A DNA stretch of 64,000 bases, from assembly GCF_014529535.1 (NCBI RefSeq), contig NW_023504022.1:1732986-1796985 (forward strand), in the 5' to 3' direction. Position numbers and translations under genes: made by a program. The notes below the pieces were generated by a model, which ran no database searches, was not told the origin of the DNA, and saw nothing but the letters and a program-made list of their open reading frames with translations. Positions 34,266 through 44,614 of the stretch are shown here, one piece after another. Each line of letters starts with the position of its first letter. Position 1 is the first letter of the stretch. Origin of the DNA: Bradysia coprophila (Eukaryota; Arthropoda; Insecta; Diptera; Sciaridae).

Positions 34266-35675
34266 CTAGTGAAAGTTAATACTTAATGATCCCAACAATT
34301 CCCTACAAGAAATACATCCTAAAACAACACATTCACCACATTACCATCCTTATCATGCAACAAAATATACAACTCACACGCACACATATAAATTGGCTTT
34401 TATATGGCAGTTATATGGAGACTTTGAAGAGCTCCAGCTCCCAAGATATTGGTTTTTTCCAACTTTTGAAAATTCCATTCTTATTTTTAGGCCATTATTG
34501 CCTATAACCAAAATTTAAGGAAAATCTATAGAAACGTTTAGGAGTTGCTGGATCCACTTTTCCATAGGAACTAAGTAACTAACTAACGTAGGCGATTTCA
34601 GTTATCTGAAAAAACGAAATTTTGCTTATTTTCATACAAACATCAATATTTCGAAGTTCAATATCTCGGCCAATTTTGAAGCTGCAGTAACGTGTGATTG
34701 TGTGATAGCTCGTTGAACTCGTATGGACTCCTAGATTCCAGATATCCTAATATGCTCCGCCGTCCTCAAAAAAAATTTGTTAAAACATTTTTGGTAGTGG
34801 ACTTGTGTCACGCCCGCTTACTAACGTGCGGGCATGATAACGATGAGGCTAGCAACAAGGTTGTCAATGTTTAAAAAAGTTTCAATTCAGACCTTCCAAC
34901 TTCGCTTTTGGTCCCGCGATGGTCTTTTGGCAGGTTTAAGACTGCGACTTTGAATTTTTTTCCGCAGGTTTAAACCAACGAATTTTTTTCGCAGGTTTGA
35001 ACCTGCGAATTAATCCAAATGTGTGAACGAACGAATTTTTTCCGAAGGTTTAAAACTACGATTTTTTGACTAAACCTCCCAATTTCCATTTTGAACCTGC
35101 GATTTTTTAACCAAAGCTCCTAATTTTCATTTGGAACCTGCGAATTTTTAACAAGACCTTCCAGCTTTCCTTTTGGCTCTGCGTTGGTTTTTTGGCAGGT
35201 GTGAAGCTGCGAATTTGAACTTGTGAATTTTTTTCGCAGGTTTGAACCTGCGAATTCTCAAAACTTTCATCAGCAGAAAGTCATGTAAAATGATCGTCAC
35301 AACGACTGGACTATAATGTAGAATTCGCAGGTTCAAGTTCGCAGGTACTTCACAGACATAATTTATCAGCAAGGAGAAAATTGACTTTTCATCTGTTATC
35401 GACAGCGACAGCAATAATAAGTGACAACCTCTGACTATGAGGTGTTATACAGCAAAAAGCATGTTCAAAACAAATTAAGTAAAAGATTTCTGACAATCTC
35501 CGAAAATCTTCGATCAAATGAAGTAATAGTTTGAATAGTAAAACTGTTAATATGCGTGCGTCTATGACACGTTAAAATTTCACACATAAAACACTTGGAA
35601 AAGATTGAATTTCAAACCAAAACAATCTTTTCCTTCGAACTGTCACGTATAGAGCTTAATGCATGTATCTGTCCT

Positions 35676-35800
35676 CACGGCAAAGTAAAGGTAACCCAGG
35701 CAGGACCGCTTGTTTGACTAGGGACCTGAATTATCGTAGTCCCTCATTTGACTTTTCAACAATGAACCGCTCCTGCCAGGTTTACTTTTACTCTGCCGTG
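35676..35800. mobile_element. 125-bp MITE with 9-bp TSD
   Basis: Ends CACGGCAAAGTAAAGGTAAC and TTACTTTTACTCTGCCGTG with extended inverted arms (CCAGGCAGGACCGC / GCTCCTGCCAGG). A perfect 9-bp direct repeat ATCTGTCCT flanks it at 35667-35675 and 35801-35809. A 9-bp duplication suggests Mutator-like elements. A longer relative follows at 35940-36903. Confidence 0.9.
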
Positions 35801-35939
35801 ATCTGTCCTCCGTTCAATTATAGAGAACGTATACAGACAGTTGTAAAATATTTTGAAAAATTTTACATTTGAAGCTACCAATGTATGATGCATTTTCAGT
35901 CAGCTTCATTCAGTTCGCCAAATTTTTAAGCAATAGAAC

Positions 35940-36903
35940 CACGGCAGAGTAAAATAAACCAGGCAGAAGCGGTTCATTTTCTAAACGTCAAATAAGGGAC
36001 CTAATACACTGCATGAAAATGAACTTAAGAGGCATAATTGTTCCTCCTAAGACACACTCCAACATGATTCTTCTTAACAATTGATCCTTGCTCCATCCAA
36101 CGATCACAACTCAAAACAACTAAGAAATTCGGAAAAGCGCAATAATTTAAATTTGAACACACAAAATTTTGACTAAAATATGTAGATTTTCTGTTACTTA
36201 TTTGCTGAAATCAACTTCTACAATGTATGCACTGGTAATCAGCACTGGTAAAGGCTGAAATCGTTTAAATTATAAAAAATTTATTTTTTTATTTAGATCA
36301 AAAATTTGGCAAATATGTCCCCTTTACTGAAAGTAGCATTTAAATCGAAATGACATCATTTTTGAAATCATTTTTCGGAAATGATTCGATTTAGTGTGAC
36401 GCCATTTTATTATATTTTGATAATGCTTAAGCCTATTGAAGTTTGTTTTTTAACATTTGTGAAATTTGAAGATTTTTTTTTTAAATTTGTGACCGCAATT
36501 CAAACCGAATCAGTGGCAGTTTTTCTATATTATATATACGCTCTTGTGTTGTGATATTTTTGGTGTTGTGAGGAAAGTGAGCAGTTTTGTGAAAATTTTA
36601 GCTCAAAACAGAGGTACTTTAATTTCATTATTTTATTAAAATTTTATTAATTTCTGGAAAATGTAAGACCGCAATTCCAACGGCGAAAGTCCATATTACC
36701 TTTCTGAAGCATATTCGGATCATTTTATATGAGAGATATAAGAGATACATCGACAGTTTTCGGGTAGGAAAAAGTGCCGATGCCTCTTCAATGAACACTG
36801 ACATAACTTGAAAAATTTTATTCGCAAAAAATATAGGGCTACTAGATTATTCAGGTCCCTAGTCAAATCAGCGCTCCTGCCTGGTTAACTTTCCTCTGTC
36901 GTG
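35940..36903. mobile_element. ~960-bp relative of the 125-bp MITE
   Basis: Ends CACGGCAGAGTAAAATAAAC and GTTAACTTTCCTCTGTCGTG match the TIRs of 35676-35800, as do inner CCAGGCAGAAGCG / CGCTCCTGCCTGG. The interior (about 36010-36830) is AT-rich and non-coding. The flanks (CAATAGAAC; ATTTAACTC) do not form a duplication, so the ends may have recombined. Confidence 0.75.
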
Positions 36904-37433
36904 ATTTAACTCAACCAATAAAGACGCTCTATGCAAGTTCAGCTTTTGGCAAAATTTCGTTAACTTCGTCTGTCCCATTGATATGTAAAGTGATATTATC
37001 GTAAACAGCGATTAGCATAATTAATAAATTAGTGTTGATAATTTATTACAAATGAATTTTATTGGTGGAAAATATCACTAAAAATTACAAATATAAAAAC
37101 TAAAAAAAGGTAAGTGCATTTTCTTTACAAGGAAAGTAAACATATCACCATGATGCTAATTGGCTGTTGTTAATTTCTTGTTTCATTTCATTTAGCTATT
37201 ACATCAAAGTATTCGGAATTCATGGCTTTTCAAACTGGAGAATAAATTGTTACAACGATGTAATGTCAGTTCACCGTGACATATTTGCTTTAATTTATAG
37301 AATACACTTCCTACTCGATAAAATGAAAATTTAGGAAGATTTAAACTTACGTAATCTATTTACTACTGGCTGGCGAAGTGTTGGGAAACTATTTGCTTTA
37401 ATTACCAGTGAATGGTACCAATTCATGATGGAG
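36904..37433. other. Intergenic, no gene seen
   Basis: AT-rich, without supported exons or repeats that I can relate to others here. Confidence 0.4.
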
Positions 37434-37611
37434 CAAAGCACCTAGCAGGATAATAGAGGTTTTTACACGTCAAATAGAGTAGTATTTTGATACCAATAAC
37501 ACCATTAACGGTAATTTTTCAATGACATTAAGAAAAAAAGGCATGGAAATATTCGCATACTTCGATTAAAGTACTACTTTAATTTTTTCTATTACCCTGC
37601 TAGGTGCTTTG
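37434..37611. mobile_element. hAT-like MITE
   Basis: TIRs CAAAGCACCTAGCAGG(A)TAATAG and CTATTACCCTGCTAGGTGCT+TTG. Direct repeats GATGGAG at 37427-37433 and 37612-37618 flank it. CAAAG-type ends and a 7-8 bp duplication fit hAT. No coding capacity. Confidence 0.8.
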
Positions 37612-37708
37612 GATGGAGCAATAACAATTGTTCAGTGAGGAATTTATTTTTAAAAAAACTTGAAGTGAAATGAGCCTAACTTTCATTCATTATGCATCAG
37701 TTCGGAGA

Positions 37709-38152
37709 TGGAATCCACGCCATTAGTCGTATAAATCTATACGTCAGAGAGAGCTTTTTTCTCCTTTGTTACGATCTGTCAGTTTTTCTATTTTGCGATT
37801 TAGTATGGAAATGAAAACTAAAATTGAGATATATCTTTGCTGTTTTAAGTAGTTTTTCATATTTTTTTGGACCAAAATGTTTTAAAGTGTGTTTGGAATA
37901 GATTGACATTAACAAATTAATAAAGTAGAAATTTTTTTTTCACACAATCTGTTAATGCCAATCGATTTCAAACACATTTTAAAACATTTTGATCCAAAAA
38001 AATATGAAAAACCACTTAAAAGAGCAAAGATATCTCAATTTTAGTTTTCATTTCCATCCTAAAACGCAAAATAGAAAAACTGACAGATCGTAACAAAGGA
38101 GAAAAAATCTCTCTCTGACGTATAGATTTATACGACTAATGGCGTGGATTCG
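37709..38152. mobile_element. ~440-bp near-perfect foldback
   Basis: Arms of over 200 bp: AATCCACGCCATTAGTCGTA with ATAAATCTATACGTCAGAGA on the left, and the complement ending ACTAATGGCGTGGATT on the right. The centre is a short T-run spacer near 37935. It is just downstream of the P450 gene. Confidence 0.9.
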
Positions 38153-38363
38153 AGTTTATCTTTGCATCGGCACATGATAGTACATAGTACATAGTACCTC
38201 ACGTTTTTGAGCCAAATTATTTCCCCGAGTTTACGGTTCTGTCCTCATTGAAACACAGGGAACGTAGGTAAAAAGTGATCTGACAACAAGATGGAAATGG
38301 ACATTGATAGAAAATGATTCCGATATATCTATTGCACTCAAATTTGGATTTAGAGCTGAGAAT

Positions 38364-40432
38364 TTAGTGTGTTCGTCGTTCCAGCGAAATGGAATGTTCT
38401 GTACAAAGTTTCAATGACACGTAAGACTTCAACTTAATGTCTTCCATTTTCATTGTCGTTTTCAGATGGAACCTTCTCAACAGTTTAACGATCGTCATCT
38501 TAATCGCAATGTTGGAATATTTATTCGCAATGCAAATTCTTGACCCACCGGAGAACGGTAAAAACGAGAATATATGACGATCGTCTGCTTTCTCCGGAGC
38601 AAAGCGTTCCGGTTTGAATTCATTCGCATCCGATCCCCAAATATTGATTTGACGATGCAATGCATAAATGTTTATGACTAAATGAACACCTTTCGGTATG
38701 ACTAAGCCCGGTTCAATTTCAAAGTCATCGGTAACTTCCCTTAAAATGGTTGGCACAGCGGGCAACAGTCGATAAGATTCTCGTAGCACGCATTCGAGAT
38801 ATTCTATACCATTGACAATTACCGAGTTATTTGCATCATCGTCCGAAGAAATGAACTTTTGGATAGCTTCGAACAATTTACCTTGAGCTTTTGGATGCAT
38901 TGCCAATAACAGTATGCAGTGTGCTAAGGCATTTGCAATTGTTTCATAGCCCCCTATAAAGGTCAACACATGATCGAGGATTTCTTTGCTGGTAAAGTTG
39001 TTCTCGTGCCGGATGATGTGATCCACCAGTACTACTCTTCTGTTACCTTTATAGTCGTTGTTGTTGGTCGATTCCATAGCATCCATAATTGATCGCCGCT
39101 TATTCATGATGCTGTGCCGAAATGCGTCCAACACATGTTGTGCTTTTTTCTCTTCGCGTCGTAACTTCGTCAATTTGTAAATAGTTTTTGGATACAGGAA
39201 GGGTATCTCAATTTTGTAGTTCAGAGCTTTTTCGGTCCTGGAAAATTTGTACAGATAATTTGTTGGTATCGATTTCTACCCACAAATAAATTCATTGAGA
39301 AAATAAACATTTAAAGAAACCTGTATTGGCACAGTAGCATAACAATAATCGATCGAATTCATGCCAATTATTATTCAAAGGTCAATTTTAATGCGACTAG
39401 TTATGGCCAAATTTGAAAATTTAAAGTTTTGAGTTGAACATTTTTACAACAATAGCAAATCCGCCTCAATTGCATCAATCCTGATGTCGTACCTTTGAAA
39501 TCATTGTATTAATGGACTCACAGCACTGCTTCCAGCATGAACACTGGTGCCAAATTTGGAGGCTTTAGTGATAAGAGCTGCCGCTTAGAATTTTTTGTGT
39601 TGTATGTGTTAACTCATACAAGAAAAGAAGATCTTTACAAAAGGGAAGCAGTGCCTACTATGATTAGATCATTCACAATAACCCACAAAGTGACATTTTT
39701 CCTATACAAAATGTGTCATTTTTTCAATTATTGTGAATGACGCGGCGCGAAGTTTCGCAGTTTCGCTGAATAGAAAGTATTAGATTGATTCACTCACGTT
39801 TCAAAGCTGTCGAAAATATTCTCAAAATTTGAATCAGCAAATGCATCTTTTGCTCTCATATCCAAAGCAGTTGCACATACCATGTTGAATGTGAGCTTCT
39901 TTACCAGCGGTAAAAAATCAATTTCCATGCACTCAGCTTCTTTTTCCAACGTATCACACAGATCGTCACCGCACCGTGCAAATGATGACACAAAACTTTC
40001 AATACTTTGCAGACTGAAGCAGAAGTTAAAAAATTTCCGATGTTCTTTCCACTTTAAATGCGTCCGTGCTGAGATGAGTCCATTTTCGCGTTCCATAAAC
40101 GAATAGAACATTTCCCATTTGTCTGCACATTTTTGAGACAAAAGAATTTTTTGAATTCGCTGTGGGTGGTTGGCAAACACCACCAACTTAGGTCCCAGCC
40201 ATAGTTTCGTTAGATCCGGATGCTGACAGCAAATATCAGCCATAATTGTGAATCGTTCTTCGGGGGTTGAAATGCCCAGTTTGATGAGGGTGTAGATCAT
40301 ATCGATGCACAGGGGATAATTTGTGAATCGATAGTTCGGTATTTTTAACTGTTGTAATTTTTGAAAACGATCGAAAACTACGTAACTGAGATATACGCAG
40401 AGTACGATAAGTATGACGACGAAACTAAACAT
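38364..40432 (-). CDS. Cytochrome P450, CYP4-like
   Basis: Membrane-anchored microsomal monooxygenase, probably for detoxification or endogenous lipid/hormone oxidation; substrate cannot be read. Exon 1 is 40432-39798 and exon 2 is 39237-38364, joined by a 560-bp GT-AG intron in phase, giving 502 aa. The N-terminal anchor is MFSFVVILIVLCVYLSYVVF. The I-helix region reads FIGGYETIANALAHCILLLA, where AGxDTT is expected. The K-helix ExxR is ESYR in LRESYRLLPAVP, and PERF is in NEFKPERFAP. The heme loop is PFSGGSRICIA: the Cys ligand and the first Gly are kept, but the final Gly of CxG is Ala. CYP4/CYP clan 4 is the best guess from EIPFLYPKTIYKLT-like spacing and overall length. The degenerate I-helix and heme loop suggest divergent or altered activity. 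All essential residues for folding and heme binding appear intact. Confidence 0.92.
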
Positions 40433-41196
40433 CTTGATAGTACGACTATATACGTGAAACTGAGACCTTTTACAATATAGTTATCGTACATACATCAGAC
40501 CCATCACACAGAAAGTAACTTTAAATAGGTACTTTTTACCTACGATACGCAGTTGGAAGGTTAATAAATAAGATTCGTTGGAAAATGAAAATTTCTGTTT
40601 AAATAAGAATTAACTTCTGGTTGGCTTAAGTCGTACACGCTTAAATAGTATTGTATAGGTTTGATGTACGTACAGTGTGCATTTAGTAACAGTATATAAT
40701 AACCAAACATATGACTGATTGCTAAATATCATCGGAGGTAATGACCAAAGTAGCAATGAAATTTGGTTTTAAGCAATACCCTCTCTAGCAAACAAACTTC
40801 GTTTTGACGCTGTCAAAATAGCACCTTATTCCTTTGTTTGTGGAATCATGCACCTGGAGCTGCGGAAATCGACCAAGAAAACGACCTTTTAGATCATTAT
40901 TTCAGTATTTTCGTAATTTATTACAATTCCTTCAATTTGAAGTGTACTGCAGAATCTCCAGTGGAGCTGAACGTGAAAGATATTTTTTGTGTGTGGTGCT
41001 CCTCTTCCATCAAAAAGAATGTGTGATATTCAAAGAATTCTTCTACCGGAGCAATATTTGAATGACTTTCACTGACTTCGCTTCAAGCTTTATCCATTTC
41101 CACAGTTCTTGGCTAGAGCTTTCTAACGAGCCCTCATTCACAAAAATCTGAACAATTAGTTGAAATTTTAGGATATTTTCATTGAAAAGTTAATAC
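40433..41196. other. Upstream of P450, no second gene seen
   Basis: The sequence 5' of the P450 start has a TCAGTTTC initiator-like element on the minus strand near 40460 and an AT-rich stretch, but no clear TATA box at the expected spacing. A solo MITE end (CAATACCCTCTCTAGCAAAC) lies at about 40776-40796. No exon is supported. Confidence 0.4.
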
Positions 41197-41338
41197 ACGA
41201 ACGGAATTTTGAAAACCGACACATTTTCTGTTTGTGAGTTTTGCTTGGTTTTTTGATTTCCCCTACATGCAAAATTTAGAAAAAGTCAGTAAAACACAAA
41301 ACAGATAATGTGTCGGTCTTCAAAATTCCGTGAGTGTA
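41197..41338. repeat. Hairpin repeat
   Basis: CGGAATTTTGAAAACCGACA with CATTTTCTGTTTGTG pairs with CACAAAACAGATAATGTGTC and GGTCTTCAAAATTCCG. Probably a palindromic MITE. Confidence 0.65.
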
Positions 41339-42290
41339 ACTTGAACTGCTTACCATGTGAATTAGAGTTTAGAAGGGTAGCCCAACGATTATTAATTTTC
41401 TCTCAAAGATGGTCTTTATAAACTGTACTGAAGGAATTATTAGGATAGGATAATTAGGAAAGAAATTGAAGAATTTTTTGTCCAAAAGTTCACTCAAGTG
41501 TGTGATATTGAAAGCCATGTGACAAGCGATAATACATTACTTAATAATGAATTTGGTTGAAGTAATAGATTCAACACACTTTCTATTTTTGTACATCAAT
41601 TTTCGTTTCGAATTTGCGTTTCACAGTAATTTAGAGTTCATTTCAAATATAGTTTTAGGTACAAAAAGTCGATTGTGAGACGAAAACTTCACCTAACATA
41701 AATAATGACAGGTACAACAAATTCTCTCAAAATCACTGCAGCTTTTGGTTTTTGTATCACGTCTGAAATGATACATCTGACAACACATTAGAGATTAGCA
41801 AACAGATCAAACTTTACATGTTTCAGCGTAGCATTCCGACTTAAACTTGAGTTATATTTCAAACAAAGAACAAACGGCGCGAAGTAAAAATATATTTTGT
41901 AATTAATTAAAATTCCCAGAACGTCCTTAATAAAAGCTTTTAAATTTGTTGTTACATATGTATTCAGGCCAAATAAGCAAACAAAAACTAAAATTTTCCA
42001 ACAAAAATATACTTTTAATATTTCGGTATTTATACCGGTATTTTTGGTCAAAACCGGTATTCAGGTTTTCCGGCATTAACACCGGTATTACATTCCCTAA
42101 TCTGGAGATTCTACAATACACTCCAATTTGAAGGAATTATAACAAATTTCGAAAATATTGAAATAATGGTGTAAAAGGTGGTTTTCTTGGTCGATTCCCG
42201 CAGTTCCATCAGTTGACTAATTTCTAAATTTTAAATGTAAAATGCAAAGGCTACGCTGCATTTTTGGTAAACCTTAATAGAGAGTTTGCG
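41339..42290. other. Intergenic with an ACCGGTATT-rich patch
   Basis: No supported exon. Around 42020-42105 the motif ACCGGTATT or its complement occurs about five times (GGTATTTATACCGGTATTTT; AACACCGGTATTACATTCCC). A terminal TAGGGAATG-like sequence may mark a decayed DNA transposon end, but no partner end was found. Confidence 0.4.
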
Positions 42291-42299
42291 CAAATGACA

Positions 42300-44360
42300 T
42301 ATAATTATAAGTCGACATATAAATCCGAATTTATAAGTTATAAGTCACGTGGTTATAAGTCATAAGTTATAAGTCGATTACTAATAAGGTAAAAGTTATA
42401 AGTTCATAAGTTTATGTGTCAAAAGTTTATAAGCCGTAAGTTTATAAGTTATACGTCCCAAATTGTGATGCGTTTATAAGTGATTAGTGAGACAAAAAAC
42501 AAAATATAAATTTCAATGACATCATCACTCGAATACACTAAAAAGAGTAAAAATGACTCAAGTCCCTTATCATACTTTCAAAACAACTGATATCGTTGTA
42601 GACTTAGACGAATGATTAGTCTAAGGATGTAGGTGGCGCATTCTACGCTTGTACGCAAAAATTATAAAAGCAAAAATGTTACCGCAAAATTCTAGAAAAA
42701 CGAGCCGTCAGTACAGTCGGAGCGTTTGCTGCGACTGAGCCCCATACGAACCCGTACATCTATTGCGCACGTGACCCTAGTTCGTCCGTAGCCCTACTCT
42801 TCCCGTAAACGTCGGTAAAGTAATATTCTTATGAAATTTGTACGTCTTAAAAATTGCGCATAGCGCAATTACGAAGCCCCGTACGATGTTCCTTTCAAAC
42901 GTAACACAAATTTCAAATTGACCTACAATTTCCTCAGTCCTATATTAACCTATATTTACCTATAAATAAACAATTTACTGATAAATATGCTAGTATATAG
43001 CTCAAAATAACTATCTATACCGTTATTTAGCTCAATATACTATATAGATATCCATATTTGGGATCCTTGAAACACCACACACACATAACCAATCACTTCC
43101 CACTGATCAATAACTTTGTAAGAATTATTTTCACCGATTTATATTGTTTTTACAAAAATCCAAAATGGCGGCCGACGGCCATTTTGTTAGGAGGTTTAAA
43201 GTAGTACGGCTGCTTTACATTCGTTAGTACCTTTCAAACAAAAAAAAATTCATGAAATTTGGTCAAATTTTACTTGAGATATTAACAAAAAATACCACAT
43301 TCACTCTACGGCCGAGTAGCCTCATATAAGCTCACTCCAAGAGACCTAGCTCACGCTCCGGTGAACCGAATTTCATGAACTTTTTTCCCCTGATTGGTAC
43401 GGTCAATACCTATCTCAGAAAGCAAAATCTTTCTAAATCCGTTCAAATTTGGCCAACGTTCAAGCAAAAACGGGTTGCCGCCCTGTACCTAGTTCACACC
43501 AAGGGGTCTAACTCACGAGTCGGTCATCCAATTTCCATAAACTTTTTTTTCTTCGATCGGTATTGTAAATACCTTTCATTTGACGTATCACTTACAAGTG
43601 TAAATGTCCAGAGATATCTTCGGAAAACGTTAAATCACTTATGGGGCCCCAGCTCGGGAGGGGTCGACCCAAAATCGCCCATCTTCGAACTTAGCCTCAC
43701 TATTTTGACTATCTTTCAGGGAAAAAAAAAAATTTTGAAATCGGATTTGATTTACTCAAGATATCGACGTGACAGACAGACGGACAGACGGCCCAAATTT
43801 TTATTGCGGATTCGTCATCTATGAACATAGGCAAACACTTTGCCCTTACCGTCTGCTTCGAATTCCATCAATTACACACGGCATCGTAATCCTATAAGCC
43901 CCTTCGTACTTCGTACGGGGCTAAAAATTGCGTCACAAAGTGTCAAATGATTCGGCTTTTTTCCGTTTGTCCATTGTTTCAGGACGTATTTTTTCCATAT
44001 TTTAACAATTTTCTTACAGTACTTTCCTCAATATGTGCCACTTGTGACGCACAACTTTTTTGGTGAACTTTTTTTTCTAGAATTTTTGTAATCAAATTTT
44101 TGCGTACAAGCACAGAATGCGTCACCTACGACGATATCAGTTGTTTTGGAAGTATGCCCAGTGACCTGCGTTACTTGCGTCACTTTTACTCTTTTGAGTG
44201 GTTTTGACTGATTGAAATTTATATATTTTGACTTTTGTCTCACTAGTAAACGCATCTAACTTTGGGACTTAAAACTTATTAACTTACGACTTATAAAATT
44301 TTGGCTTATAAACTTATGAACTTATAACTTTTACTTTATAAGTAGTCGACTTATAACTTA
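42300..44360. mobile_element. Three-level nested foldback complex
   Basis: The outermost layer is an irregular inverted repeat rich in ATAAGTT/AACTTAT (42300-42480 and 44265-44360, with GTCGACATATAA / AGTAGTCGACTTAT-type matches). Inside lies a GCGTCA-family foldback: left arm 42545-42697 (ACTCAAGTCCCTTATC, GATATCGTTG, TACGCAAAAATT), right arm 43927-44200 (TTTTTGCGTACAAGCAC, CGATATCAGTTG, ACTTGCGTCACTTTTACTC). Inside that is a DINE-1-like element at 42698-43926. Confidence 0.75.
42698..43926 (-). mobile_element. DINE-1/Helentron-like element, copy 2
   Basis: Reverse orientation relative to 16543-18116. It runs from AACGAGCCGTCAG through the AAATTGCGCATAGCGCAATT stem-loop followed by ACGAAGCCCCGTACGATG, then a ~800-bp interior, the GTCY run (43773-43792 as GACAGACGGACAGACGG), and ACTTCGTACGGGGCT at the end. 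It lacks the 145-bp tandem array of copies 1 and 3. Open frames here are translations of the repeat and are not treated as genes. Confidence 0.65.
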
Positions 44361-44614
44361 TGAACAGCTTAGAAGCATCGCTGAACAAAATCTCCACAAA
44401 TCTAAGCAATTTGGAAGTCGAAGCTAACGGCAACAAAAGACCGCGTTCACTTGATTCACCGGAGGAACCCTAATTATCAGCACCGACCGATTCCAATTAC
44501 AAGAACTCAGAAACCAATCTTAACTATGATTACTCAACATTTTCACAGATGGAAGGCATTTTATGTCCAAAAATTAAGTTTTAATAAAATGTCTATAAAA
44601 ATTACGTTTCTTTT

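Larger units (their letters stand above)
32028..35366. mobile_element. Large element with ~90-bp inverted ends and palindrome arrays
   Basis: The left end (ATGTCTGTGAAGTACCTGCG, then CATTATAGTCCGGTCGTTGT) is repeated in reverse complement at 35275-35366. Inside each end is an irregular series of the palindrome TTCGCAGGTTTGAACCTGCG+AA and derivatives: about 32130-32400 on the left and 34920-35250 on the right. The 2.5-kb interior holds other repeats (33485-33814, 33911-34265) and no coding exon. It could be one foldback transposon with later insertions, or two oppositely oriented copies of a shorter repeat; the sequence alone does not decide. Confidence 0.6.

Noticed and set aside
40834..41061. 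Two overlapping plus-strand frames upstream of the P450
   Set aside because: Short, no homology or domain recognised, and they follow a solo MITE end.
43375..43824. 149-residue open frame, and its relatives at 51355-51690 and 45431-45694
   Set aside because: They are translations of the same DINE-1-like repeat, including the GTCY tract (read as RQTDR); the frame is not conserved between copies.
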